Of a stretch of 64,000 nt of DNA, positions 50,166-59,100 are shown one piece after another. The notes below the pieces were generated by a model that made no database searches, was not told where the DNA came from, and was given only the letters and a program-made list of their open reading frames with translations. Source of the stretch: an uncultured Faecalibacterium sp. (GTDB lineage: Bacteria; Bacillota; Clostridia; Oscillospirales; Ruminococcaceae). The stretch is from the NCBI GenBank assembly GCA_934547065.1, contig CAKTEF010000005.1:29957-93956 (forward strand). The letters are read 5' to 3'. Made by a program: the position numbers and the translations under genes. How positions within the stretch are numbered: the stretch's first letter is position 1; each line of letters starts with the position of its first letter.

Positions 50166-51352
50166 TGGAGTATGAAAAACTGATCGCGCCTGCCGCCAAG
50201 GCCATGCGCCCGTCCGGCATCCGCAAATTTTTCGATCTGGCCGCCGATATGCCCGAATGCATCAGCCTGGGCGTGGGCGAGCCGGATTTCAAGACCCCCT
50301 GGGCCGTGCGGGAAGCGGGCATCGAAAGCCTGGAGCATGGCCGCACCCGCTACACGGCCAATGCGGGCCTGAAAGAGCTGCGGGCGGAGATCTGCCGCTA
50401 TCTGGAGCGCCGGATGGGCCTGCACTACGACCCCCTGACCCAGGTGCTGGTCACGGTGGGCGGCAGCGAAGCCATTGATATGTGCATCCGCACCCTGGTC
50501 CAGCCGGGGGACGAAGTCATCATCCCGGAGCCCTGTTTTGTCTGCTACGAGCCGATCACCACCCTTTCGGGCGGCGTGCCGGTGCATGTAGCCTGCCGTC
50601 AGGAGGATGAGTTCCGCCTGAAGCCGGAGGCCCTGAAAGCCGCCATCACCCCCAAAACCAAGCTTTTGATCATGCCGTTCCCCAACAACCCCACCGGTGC
50701 GGTGATGGAGCGCGAGGACCTGGAAGCCGTTGCCGAGGTGCTGCGCGGCACCGAGATCATGGTGCTTTCGGATGAGATCTACGCCGAGCTGAACTACGGC
50801 CTGCGGCCGCATGTCTCCATTGCCACCCTGCCCGGCATGGCCGAGCGCACCATCGTGGTCAACGGCTTTTCCAAGAGCTACGCCATGACCGGCTGGCGGC
50901 TGGGCTATGCCTGCGGCCCGGCCCCCATCCTCAAGATCATGACCAAGATCCACCAAAGCGCCATCATGAGCGCACCCACCACCAGCCAGTATGCCGCCAT
51001 CACGGCGTTGAAAGAGTGCGACGGCGAGATCGACCGGATGCGCGACGAGTACAACATGCGCCGCCGTCTGGTGGTGCGGGGCTTCAACGCCATGGGCCTG
51101 ACCTGCTTTGAGCCACGGGGCGCGTTCTATGCGTTCCCCTGCATCAAGAGCACCGGCATGTCCAGCCAGGAGTTCTGCACCCGGCTGTTGGAGGAAAAGC
51201 ATGTGGCTCTTGTGCCCGGCGATGCCTTTGGCACTTCCGGCGAGGGCTACTGCCGGGTGTCCTACGCCTACTCGGTGGAGCACCTGACCGAAGCCATGAA
51301 GCGCATCCGTGCCTTTTTGCAGGACAACGGAATCGCCCTGCCCGAAGCGTGA
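50165..51352 (+). CDS. Class I/II PLP-dependent aminotransferase
   Basis: 395 residues from the ATG at 50165. Fold-type I motifs: SLGVGEPDFKTP, TVGGSEAIDMCIRTL, PFPNNPTGAVM, LSDEIYAEL with the PLP-binding Asp/Tyr, Lys in GFSKSYAMTGWRLGY, and Arg near GYCRVSYA. Aspartate, aromatic or branched-chain amino acids could be substrates. Coupling to an Lrp-type regulator is common for this subgroup. Confidence 0.92.
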   Translation: MEYEKLIAPAAKAMRPSGIRKFFDLAADMPECISLGVGEPDFKTPWAVREAGIESLEHGRTRYTANAGLKELRAEICRYLERRMGLHYDPLTQVLVTVGGSEAIDMCIRTLVQPGDEVIIPEPCFVCYEPITTLSGGVPVHVACRQEDEFRLKPEALKAAITPKTKLLIMPFPNNPTGAVMEREDLEAVAEVLRGTEIMVLSDEIYAELNYGLRPHVSIATLPGMAERTIVVNGFSKSYAMTGWRLGYACGPAPILKIMTKIHQSAIMSAPTTSQYAAITALKECDGEIDRMRDEYNMRRRLVVRGFNAMGLTCFEPRGAFYAFPCIKSTGMSSQEFCTRLLEEKHVALVPGDAFGTSGEGYCRVSYAYSVEHLTEAMKRIRAFLQDNGIALPEA

Positions 51353-51364
51353 GGAGGAACTGAA

Positions 51365-52255
51365 ATGGCAAAATTGAACGGTGTAACGGTGCTGGCCCCC
51401 GCCAAGCTCAACCTGGCGCTGGATGTGGTGGGCCTGCTGCCCAACGGCTACCACGACCTGGATATGACCATGCAGGCCATTACCCTGTACGAGCGGGTGG
51501 TGCTGCGCCGCAGCCAGACACTGAGCCTTTCGCTGCCCGGCAGCCCGGTGGCCGCCAACGATTCCAACACGGCGGTCAAGGCAGCCATCGCGTTCTTCCG
51601 CTACACGGGCCTGCTGGCCGGTGTGGACATCACGGTGTACAAAAACGTGCCGGTGCGGGCCGGGATGGCAGGCGGCAGCGCCGATGCCGCCGCCGTGCTG
51701 GTGGGCCTGAACGCGCTGTACGGTGCCCGCCTTTCCATGAGCGAGCTGTGCGCCCTGGGCGCAAAGGTGGGGGCGGATGTGCCCTTTGCCCTGATGGGCG
51801 GCACCTGCCGGGTGCAGGGCGTGGGCGATGTGATGAAAGCCCTGCCCCCCTGCCCGGAGTGCTGGTTCACGGTGGTGATGCCGGACTACGGCGTTTCCAC
51901 CCCGGAAGCCTTTGCCGCCTACGATCAGGTGGGCAGCAGCCGTCACCCGGATTGCGAGGCCCAGGAGGCCGCCATCCGTGCCGAGGATCTGGCCGGGGTC
52001 TGCGCCGCCGCCGGCAATGCGCTGGAGGAGTGCAGCGGGGCCAAGGACAACGAGGCCATCAAAGCGGCCCTGAAAGAGCAGGGGGCCGTCACGGCCCTGA
52101 TGACGGGCAGCGGCGCGGCGGTGTTTGGCATCTTTGCCAACGAAGCCGAGGCCCGCAATGCCGCCCAGGCGCTGAAAGCGCGCTGGCCGCAGGTGTATGT
52201 GGCCCAGCCCGACCGGGGCGGCGCACGGGTCATCTCGCCCCGCTGGATGTTGTAA
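51365..52255 (+). CDS. ispE: 4-diphosphocytidyl-2-C-methyl-D-erythritol kinase
   Basis: 296 residues. GHMP kinase of the MEP isoprenoid pathway: VLAPAKLNLALDV at the N terminus with the catalytic Lys region, GYHDLDM, the ATP loop VRAGMAGGSADAAAVL, GADVPFALMGG and ALMTGSGAAVFGIF. It starts 12 bases after the aminotransferase with GAGGA, so it is the third gene of this operon. Confidence 0.94.
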   Translation: MAKLNGVTVLAPAKLNLALDVVGLLPNGYHDLDMTMQAITLYERVVLRRSQTLSLSLPGSPVAANDSNTAVKAAIAFFRYTGLLAGVDITVYKNVPVRAGMAGGSADAAAVLVGLNALYGARLSMSELCALGAKVGADVPFALMGGTCRVQGVGDVMKALPPCPECWFTVVMPDYGVSTPEAFAAYDQVGSSRHPDCEAQEAAIRAEDLAGVCAAAGNALEECSGAKDNEAIKAALKEQGAVTALMTGSGAAVFGIFANEAEARNAAQALKARWPQVYVAQPDRGGARVISPRWML

Positions 52256-52265
52256 GGGAGCAAAA

Positions 52266-52312
52266 CCTCTCCCCCTGGGAGAGGTGGCAATGCGCAGCAT
52301 TGACGGAGAGGG
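52266..52312 (+). repeat. Short hairpin repeat after ispE
   Basis: CCTCTCC...GGAGAGG stem pair with a GCAATGCGCAGCATTG inner palindrome, ending TGACGGAGAGG. It begins 10 bases after the ispE stop. Confidence 0.65.
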
Positions 52313-52335
52313 TGAGCCCGCTCATAAAGAGAAAG

Positions 52336-52389
52336 AAGCACAGCGATAGGAACTCTGTTTGTCAGAGCGATCCGATCGCTGTGCTTTTT
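52336..52389 (+). terminator. Terminator of the lrp-aminotransferase-ispE operon
   Basis: A 12-bp stem AAGCACAGCGAT / ATCGCTGTGCTT (52336-52347 and 52375-52386), with a smaller hairpin in its loop, then T-run. Confidence 0.8.
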
Positions 52390-52409
52390 GCTTTTTGGAA
52401 ACGTCCTCA

Positions 52410-52450
52410 CCCTCTCAGGCGCTGTGCGCCAGCTCTCCCGGAGGGAGAGC
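52410..52450 (-). repeat. Short hairpin repeat near the DUF378 gene end
   Basis: CCCTCTCAG end, a GCGCTGTGCGC palindrome, then AGCTCTCCC-GG-AGGGAGAGCT stem, 13 bases from the stop of the DUF378 gene. Confidence 0.65.
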
Positions 52451-52462
52451 TTTGGGAAAAGG

Positions 52463-52666
52463 TCAGGCTTCCTCGTCCTCGGAAAACAGCCCTGGGATGC
52501 CGCAGACGGCGGCAGCGCCCACCGCAGTGAACACGATGCGGGACCAGATGGAGCTGCTGCCGCCCAGCAGCCAGCCCACAAAATCAAATTGGAACAGGCC
52601 CACAAGGCCCCAGTTGATCCCGCCGACGATCAGCAGGATCAGACATACTTTATAAAAGGTCTGCAC
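52463..52666 (-). CDS. DUF378-family small membrane protein
   Basis: 67 residues, GTG start at 52666. Two membrane helices (VCLILLIVGGINWGLVGLF and IVFTAVGAAAVCGIPGLF) and an acidic SEDEEA end match DUF378. Function unknown. GGGGG lies 7 bases before the GTG, but inside a hairpin arm followed by T5, the same leader design as spoIIR. Confidence 0.82.
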   Translation of the reverse strand: MQTFYKVCLILLIVGGINWGLVGLFQFDFVGWLLGGSSSIWSRIVFTAVGAAAVCGIPGLFSEDEEA

Positions 52667-52713
52667 AAAAAGACCCCCTTTCTCTGGAACCCAGTGTTTC
52701 CGGAAAGGGGGTC
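52667..52713 (-). promoter_or_regulatory. Terminator-like hairpin overlapping the DUF378 ribosome site
   Basis: A perfect 11-bp stem GACCCCCTTTC / GAAAGGGGGTC (52713-52703 with 52682-52672), then T5 at 52671-52667 and at once the GTG start. The GGGGG ribosome site is in the 3' arm. Confidence 0.72.
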
Positions 52714-52768
52714 GCTTATTCGGTTTTGCTCCCCGTAGCAGCGAAGCGAGACGGAGAGGGTGAGCCCT

Positions 52769-53398
52769 TTAGTCCTCCCACCCGACCAGGTCCGGCAGGG
52801 TGAGCGTTTCATCCGAGCAGCTGGGGTCCGAGGGTCCGTCGGAGGGTCCGGCGGCCTTTTCCACGGCGGACACGATCTCGCGGATGGCGGCGCAGTCCTC
52901 CGGTAGGTCGGTCTGGCTGCGGCCGGAATGGGTGAACAGCACCTTGCCCAGGTGCCCCACCACCAGCGTCAGGGGCAGCAGCTGGGGTGCGGACTGGTCG
53001 TAGCGGTAGCCCGCGTCCTTGGCGGCCCTGTAAATTTTCTGGGCCGCAAAGCTCCAGCTCAAAAGGCCCCGCGCCTGCTCCACGCCCAGGTAGCCGTACA
53101 GCACGCCCGGCCCGTCGCAGATGACCGGGAACGGAAACTCCGACCCCCGCGTGGCCCTGGCCACCGCCTGCGCCGACGAGCGCACTACGCACACCAGCCG
53201 GGCCGGGCCCAGCTGGGGCAGCGTCCGGAGGTAGCGGGTGATGTACTCCCGGCTCACCGGGTGGTCAAAGCCGGGCAGAAAGATCATGCACAGCGGGTGG
53301 TCCCCCTCGCACAGGGCGTAAAAATCATTTCCAGGCACCGTGGGGGTGTCGTAGGTAAAGCGGGGGATGCTGGTCCCCACCAGGTGCTCAGACTTCAT
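52769..53398 (-). CDS. Thioredoxin-fold, peroxiredoxin-like protein without an evident peroxidatic Cys
   Basis: 209 residues from the ATG at 53398; GAAAGGA is 13 bases upstream. A GTG at 53410 is too close to that site. The FYALCEGDHPLCMIFLPGFDHPVSREYI stretch sits where AhpC-like proteins carry TxxC, but reads GFDHPVS. SEFPFPVICDGPGVLYGYLGV and LTLVVGHLGKVLFTH are typical of the later part. A Ser/Pro/Asp tail follows. Redox function therefore looks lost or altered. Confidence 0.65.
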   Translation of the reverse strand: MKSEHLVGTSIPRFTYDTPTVPGNDFYALCEGDHPLCMIFLPGFDHPVSREYITRYLRTLPQLGPARLVCVVRSSAQAVARATRGSEFPFPVICDGPGVLYGYLGVEQARGLLSWSFAAQKIYRAAKDAGYRYDQSAPQLLPLTLVVGHLGKVLFTHSGRSQTDLPEDCAAIREIVSAVEKAAGPSDGPSDPSCSDETLTLPDLVGWED

Positions 53399-53437
53399 AC
53401 CGCAGCGCACATCCTTTCAAACCGATTGGAGAGGAAA

Positions 53438-53484
53438 TAAAAAAATCCACACACTGTTTCTCTTGGCAGATCACAGCGGTGGAT
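53438..53484 (-). terminator. Second terminator downstream of the 6S-like RNA
   Basis: Minus-strand stem built from ATCCAC...GTGGAT (53484-53479 with 53450-53445) and an inner CTGT/ACAG pair, followed by T7 at 53444-53438. It lies between the RNA and the thioredoxin-fold gene. Confidence 0.65.
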
Positions 53485-53492
53485 ACGATTAC

Positions 53493-53664
53493 AAAAAAGA
53501 TCCCGCCCGGTCGTCTGCGGTCAATCAAACCTACCCTTGCGGACAGGTGGGTGCCCTGTCTCCGGATTCACGCTTCCTCATCGGGCCTCCATGGTCGACC
53601 CATGGCGGGGAGGTCTGCAATCCACCGGCGAACTCCGGGCTCCCGTTGAATGATTAGTAGGATC
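53493..53664 (-). ncRNA. ssrS: Probable 6S RNA
   Basis: About 172 nt with no ORF. The ends pair (GATCC near 53664-53660 with GGGATC at 53504-53499) and T6 follows at 53498-53493, giving a long rod closed by a terminator. Inside are CCCGGAGTTCGCCGG, a GCCATGGGTCGACCATGG palindromic stem and ACCTGTCCGCAAGGGTAGGT, with opposed purine-rich bulges. Size, rod shape and isolation fit 6S RNA, which binds sigma-A RNA polymerase in stationary phase. I recognise the sequence style from Clostridia 6S RNAs but cannot run a covariance search. Confidence 0.6.
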
Positions 53665-53731
53665 ATATAAACCGCAACAAATCGAGCCGGGCAGGAAGTC
53701 TTGCCGGGTAATTTGTCTGGAAAAATCGAAC

Positions 53732-54046
53732 TTACTCGATCTCGAACTGGTCGCTCAGACGCTTCTCAAACAGCTTGCTGACTTCCAGCAGAACTTCATC
53801 GTCCTCCACGACATCCAGGTATTCGCCCTCGCTGTCCTCGCCTACGCTCAGGATCACCAGCTGGGCATCCTCGTCGATGTCTTCCTCGTCCTCTGCGTAT
53901 TCCACAACTGCGAGGTAATGCACGCCCTTATGGTCCAGCGCATCGATCACTTCAAACGTGACCTCGTTGCCATCCTCGTCCTCAAGGGTCATCAGATCGG
54001 GCTGATACTCCTCCTCGGCGTTCGGGTTCTTGATTTCTTCAGCCAT
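53732..54046 (-). CDS. DUF1292-family acidic protein
   Basis: 104 residues from the ATG at 54046, with AGGAGA 10 bases upstream. Very acidic, with DUF1292 strands LMTLEDEDGNEVTFEVIDAL, YLAVVEYAEDEED and LVILSVGED. Function unknown. In many Firmicutes it sits near the yqgF/ruvX gene, as here about 1.5 kb away. It has its own promoter. Confidence 0.88.
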   Translation of the reverse strand: MAEEIKNPNAEEEYQPDLMTLEDEDGNEVTFEVIDALDHKGVHYLAVVEYAEDEEDIDEDAQLVILSVGEDSEGEYLDVVEDDEVLLEVSKLFEKRLSDQFEIE

Positions 54047-54138
54047 AAGACACGTTCTCCTAAACAAAATAAACACAAATCAAGTTTTGGGGCGGCCCGG
54101 GTGCTGCGGCGCTTCCGCCAGCCCCCTGCCGTGCTTAT

Positions 54139-54167
54139 AGTGTAGCGTTTTTTTGCCTGCTCGTCAA
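54139..54167 (-). promoter_or_regulatory. Promoter of the DUF1292 gene
   Basis: TTGACG at 54167-54162, a 17-base spacer and TACACT at 54144-54139 on the minus strand. Confidence 0.75.
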
Positions 54168-54311
54168 GATGTTTTTCGCACAGAAAATGCAGAACAAATT
54201 TTCATGCATTTCCCTCTCGCTTCCGGCTGTAAAATATGCTATACTGAATTCTGTGTATCCCCGGTGTGCCGGGGAACACTGATAACAGGTTATGAACGGA
54301 GATCACGTTTT

Positions 54312-55043
54312 ATGAATCATTTGCATGTCCGGCTGGCGGCGCTGGCACTGGCCGCAGGCTGTCTGCTGGCGGGCTGTGCGGCGTTCGGGTCCGGCTCCGG
54401 CAGCACGGAGCCTCAAAGCGTTTCCCGCCCGGCGGTGGAGTCGGCAGAACTGCAGTTCACCCACCCGGCGGCGGGAGATACGGTGGCCGTGTTCGACACC
54501 TCGGCCGGGGTGTTCCGGGCCGTGCTGTTCCCGCAGCAGGCCCCGCAGGCCTGCGATAATTTCATCGGCCTGGTGCAGGCGGGCTACTACAACGGCCTGA
54601 CCATCACCCGCGTGGAGAATCAGTTCGTGGTGGAAGCCGGGCAGGGTGCCGACGGCAGGGGCACCACGATCTGGAACGGCAGCCGCTACCCGGCGGAGGT
54701 CACGGATGCGCTCCACCACTATTCCGGGGCGCTGTGCGCGGCGGCGGATCCCTCCGGCCAGTGTGCCAGCGTGTTCTATGTGATGGAAACGCTGCCGGGG
54801 TCCGCCTCGGTGCCGCAGGAGCTGGTGGATCAGATGAATGCTGCCGCCTACCGCGCGGAGGTGGTCAGCGCCTATCAGACGGCAGGCGGCGCGCCCTACC
54901 TGGATTACACCGACACCGTGTTCGGCCAGGTGTACGAGGGGATGGACGTGGTGGATGCCATCGCACAGACGGCTGTGGACGAGAACCAGCGTCCCACGGA
55001 AGCCATCACCATCCACAGCGTGAGCATCGAAACGTACCAGTAA
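54312..55043 (+). CDS. Cyclophilin-type peptidyl-prolyl isomerase lipoprotein
   Basis: 243 residues from the ATG at 54312. Signal peptide with lipobox LLAGC (Cys22) and a Ser/Gly tether, then a cyclophilin domain: VAVFDTSAGVFRAVLFPQQAP, CDNFIGLVQAGYYNGLTITRV, FVVEAGQGADG, SVFYVMETLP and TVFGQVYEGMDVVDAI. Active-site positions usually FHR..Q are altered (TRVENQFV), so isomerase activity may be weak. It would fold proteins outside the membrane. An extended -10 TGCTATACT precedes the gene; a terminator follows. Confidence 0.88.
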   Translation: MNHLHVRLAALALAAGCLLAGCAAFGSGSGSTEPQSVSRPAVESAELQFTHPAAGDTVAVFDTSAGVFRAVLFPQQAPQACDNFIGLVQAGYYNGLTITRVENQFVVEAGQGADGRGTTIWNGSRYPAEVTDALHHYSGALCAAADPSGQCASVFYVMETLPGSASVPQELVDQMNAAAYRAEVVSAYQTAGGAPYLDYTDTVFGQVYEGMDVVDAIAQTAVDENQRPTEAITIHSVSIETYQ

Positions 55044-55047
55044 CAAC

Positions 55048-55095
55048 AAAGGCATCTGCAGCAAGCGTTTCGGGCGCTGCTGCGGATGCCTTTTT
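55048..55095 (+). terminator. Terminator of the cyclophilin gene
   Basis: Stem AAAGGCATC with GATGCCTTT plus inner CAGCA / GCTG pairing (55048 to 55095), ending in TTTTT. Confidence 0.85.
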
Positions 55096-55121
55096 GGTAT
55101 GCTCGCCCTCGCCGTATCTCG

Positions 55122-55601
55122 CCCTCTCCGTCATTGCTCACGCAATGCCACCTTGTCCTCCCTCTGTCGCTTACGCGACATCTCCCTCCGGCCGGAGGGA
55201 GTCTTTCAAAGGGAGAGGCAACGCATCTCCCAGATAAGGCCCTGCTCTGTCCAACCTCTCCGTCATTGCTCCGCAATGCCACCTCCCCTAGTAGGGGAGG
55301 CTCTGGCGTGGCGGAAAGCCCTGCAAGTTCCCCGTTGCGCTGCGAGGAAACCTCTTTGCCAAAGGCTCCCCTACTAGGGGAGCTGGCGAGCAAGGCGAGC
55401 CTGAGAGGTTGTACAAAGGACGGGCCTGGCCGCAGGCCGCAATTGGCTCCCCCTTTGGGGGCAACGACGACGACCGCGGCCTGCGGCCGAAACAGGGAGG
55501 AGTTGTTGGGGCAGCGGCCAGCAAGACGCGAGTGCCGCCCAAGGCACGAAGCGGATGCTGGGTGCCACAACCCGGAGCTGGCGCGTCAGCGCCTGAGAGG
55601 G
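55122..55601. repeat. Cluster of hairpin repeats with a nested 54-bp element
   Basis: The ~500-base gap between the cyclophilin gene and ruvX holds no supported ORF. It has: a CCCTCTCCGTCATTGC unit interrupted at 55154-55207 by the 54-bp nested sequence; a composite bounded by CCTCTCCGTCATTGC (55254) and GCCTGAGAGG (55410) with CCTAGTAGGGG / CCTACTAGGGG hairpins and its own core; and further units ending in GCGCCTGAGAGGG 9 bases from the ruvX stop. Confidence 0.7.
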
Positions 55602-55609
55602 CGGACTCC

Positions 55610-56041
55610 TTACATCTCCCCAGGGTGGTGCTTGCGCCAGTCCAGGTAGCTTTCCAGGATGACCGTGGCGCTGACCGAGTCCAGGATCGCCTTGCGCCTG
55701 GCCCCAAAGGTGCCCACCTCGCTCAGGATGTCGGCGGCTTCGCAGGTGGACTGCCGCTCGTCCCACATCCGCACCGGCAGGCCGCTCCACAGCTCCACGG
55801 TGCGGGCCAGTTTCCGGCTTTTCTGGGCGCGCTCGCCCTCGGTGCCGTCCATGTTCAGCGGCAGGCCAATGACGATCAGCTCCGCCTGCTGCTCGGCGGC
55901 AATGCGGCAGACCTCGGCGGCCACCTTGTTGCGGGCTTTCAGGGTGATCTGCGGGGTGATGGCGGTGGTCAGAAACTCGGTGGGGTCGCAGGTGGCAAGG
56001 CCGGTGCGGCTGTCACCGTAATCAACAGCTAAAATCTTCAT
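55610..56041 (-). CDS. ruvX: Holliday junction resolvase-like RuvX (YqgF)
   Basis: 143 residues from the ATG at 56041. RNase H-like fold with the first Asp in ILAVDYGDSRTGLA, IVIGLPLNMDG, the MWDERQST motif and a C-terminal LDSVSATVILESYLD. YqgF proteins process 16S rRNA ends and/or resolve branched DNA. Single gene with a strong promoter. Confidence 0.93.
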   Translation of the reverse strand: MKILAVDYGDSRTGLATCDPTEFLTTAITPQITLKARNKVAAEVCRIAAEQQAELIVIGLPLNMDGTEGERAQKSRKLARTVELWSGLPVRMWDERQSTCEAADILSEVGTFGARRKAILDSVSATVILESYLDWRKHHPGEM

Positions 56042-56072
56042 GGGGGCATCCTTTCTGTGCGGCGTTTTTCTC

Positions 56073-56101
56073 AGTGTAGCACAGAATAGATGTTCTTGCA
56101 A
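56073..56101 (-). promoter_or_regulatory. Promoter of ruvX
   Basis: TTGCAA at 56101-56096, a 17-base spacer and TACACT at 56078-56073 on the minus strand, about 30 bases before the ATG. Confidence 0.75.
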
Positions 56102-56154
56102 TTTTGTGGTACAATAAACTTGTTTGATCCCTTGTCCACAGAAAGCGAGAATCT

Positions 56155-59100
56155 ATGTTGCAGTTACTCTTAGGCGGCTCCGGCAGCGGCAAGACCACGC
56201 TGCTGTATGCCCGCATCAAGGCCCGCGCAAAGGCGGGGCAAAAAAGCATCCTGCTGGTGCCGGAGCAGTTCACTTCCTCCACCGAGGGGCGCATCTACCG
56301 GGAACTGGGGGATGCGCTTTCCGGCTGGGTGGAGAGCTTTTCGTTCACCAGCCTGGCCGAGCGCATCCTCTCGGTGGAGGGCGGTGCGGCGGTGCAGACC
56401 CTTTCCGACGCGGGCCGCGCCGTGCTGGTGCGCCGCGCACTGGAGGAGCTGCAGGACAACGTACACTACTACTACCGCCACCGCCGCAGCGCGGCATTCT
56501 GCCAGATGGCCGCCGAGACCATCGACGAGCTGAAAAGCGCCGGACTTTCCGGGCAGCAGCTCGGTCTTCTGGCCCAGAGCTGCGGGGCCGAAAGCGGCAA
56601 GCTGAGCGAGCTGGCACTGATCTTTCAGGGGTACGAAAGCCTGCTGGCCCGCAGCGGCATGGACCCCGCCGACCGGCTGGAACTGGCCGGAGCGCGGCTG
56701 GAAGCGGCCCTTGCGCGGGGCGCGGTGCCCGAATTCCTGGACGGTCGGGCCGTGTTCATCGACGAATTCGATACGTTCAACGCCCCCAAAAAGCGGCTGC
56801 TGGCCGCGCTGCTGGCCGCGCTGCCCAGCGTGACGGTGGCCCTGTGTGACGATGGGGCCCCGCTGCTGCCCGGCGATGTGAGCCTGTTCTCCGGGGCCAA
56901 GCAGGTGGCCGCCCAGCTGCGGCAGCTGGCCCGGAAAAACGGAGCCGAGGTGGCCGCCCCGGAGCTGCTGCGGCGGGACCTGCGCCACCGGGATGCCCCC
57001 GGCCTGGCCGCCGTGGAACAGCTGCTGGCTGCGGGCCGGTGTACCCCGGACGTGCAGGCGGGGGAGGTGCGGCTGTTTGCCGCCCCCAGCCGGGAGGAGG
57101 AAGCCCGCGCCGCCGCCGGTGCCATCCGCCGCCTGATGCGGCAGGGCGTGCGCTGCGGGAAGATCGCGGTGGTCTGCCGCGACCTGGCCCGGTACCGGGC
57201 CGCCGTGCGGTATGAGTTCCGGATGGCGGACATCCCGCTGTACTGCGACGAGCCTACCACCCCGGAGTTCAGCGCCCCGGCCACGGCGGTACACGCCCTG
57301 CTGGAGCTTGCCCGCGGGGCCGACTGGACCGAGAACCTGACCACCCTGGCCAAAACGGGCCTGTGTGCCCTGACCGAGGCGGAGGTCTGCGCCCTGGAAA
57401 ACTATGCCTACACCTGGTCGCCCACCCAGGCGGCCTGGCATCAGCCGTTCACCCGCAGCCCCCGGGGCTTTGGCGAAACGGAATTGACCGCCGAGGAGGC
57501 CGCAGATCTGGCCGGGGCCGAAAAAGCCCGCGCTCTGCTGGCCGGGGCCGTGGACACCCTGCGCGGCCGGATGCGGGGGGCCAACGCCGAGACCATGGGC
57601 CGGGCGCTCTGGCTCTGCCTGGAGACCCTGGGGGCCGAACGGCAGCAGGCCGCGCAGGTGGAAGCGCTGCGCACCACGCGGGGCATCCCGGCAGCGGAAG
57701 AAGCCGCCCGCGAGTGGAACGTGGTGATGGAGCTGCTCAACGAGATGGCCCATCTTCTGGGCGGCCAGGCCGTGACCGCCGCCGAGTACGAGGATCTGTT
57801 CGGCCTGCTGCTGCGCTCGTCGGATCTGGGGCACATCCCCCAGACGCTGGATGCCGTGATGCTGGCCAGCGCGGGCAAGATGCGGCTGGATGCCCCGGAC
57901 TATGTGTTCGTGCTGGGCCTTGCCGAGGGCGAGTTCCCGGCGGCCCCCGGCGAGACGGGCCTTTTGACCCACGCCGACCGCGATGCCCTGATGGCCAACC
58001 AGATCGACCTGCCTGACTGCTTTGAGAACCGCGTGGTGCGCGAGCAGGTCTGCTTTTACAAGGCCCTGACCGCCCCGGCCAAGGGGCTGTGGCTGAGCTG
58101 GCCCAAGGGCCAGGGCCTGACGCTGTGCGCCGCGCTGGAACCGGTGGTGGACGCGCTCCGCCCGGCCCCGCCGCAGCTGGAACTGACCGACCTTGCCGCC
58201 ACCCCGGCCGATGGGCTGGACTGTCTGGGCGGCGGCTGGCCGCTGACGGAGACCGAGCGCGCCAGCCTGACCGCCGCCCTGCACACCCCCGGCGGGCCGG
58301 AACCCCAGGGGCTTGCTCTGCTGCGCCGGATGGCCGACACCGCCCCCCGGCGGGTGAACGACCTGCCCGCGCTGGAAGCGCTGCTGGGACGGCGGCTGCG
58401 CATCTCGCCCAGCCAGCTGGAAAAATACTATACCTGCCGTTACGGCTACTTTCTGCAATATGTCCTGGGCCTGAAGCCCCGCAGGCGGGCGGAGCTTTCG
58501 GCGGACCAGAGCGGTACCCTGATGCACTGGGTGCTGCAGATGGCGCTGGACCCCCGCCCCGGCCCGGACAACCCCTGCGCCGGGCTGCTGACCCCGTTCC
58601 TGGAGCTGGACGACGCGGGCATGGCCGATCTTGCGGCCCTGTTGGTGGACGAATACGCCCGCCGGTATCTGCCGGAGGACACCGCCCGCTTTGCCTACCT
58701 GCTCTCGCGGCTCAAAAAGAGCATGACGGGCCTTTTGTGCTATCTGCGGGACGAGCAGCGGCAGTCCAGCTTCCGCCCCGTGGCCTGTGAGCTGAAGATC
58801 GGCTCCGGGCAGGATGCCGTGCCCCCGCAGGTGTACCGCCTCTCCGATGGGCGCACCGTCCAGCTGGTGGGCACCGTGGACCGCGCCGACGAGTGGGTGG
58901 AGGCCGACGGCACCCGCTGGGTGCGGGTGGTGGACTACAAGACCGGCAGCAAAAAGCTGGATCTGAAAGAGGTGTACTGCGGGCTGGACTGCCAGATGCT
59001 GCTGTATCTGTTCAGCCTGACGCGGGATGCCAGCGGCCGCTTTACCGGCGCGGAACCGGCGGGCGTGCTCTATCTGCTGGCCGACCCGGCCCCCGAAACG

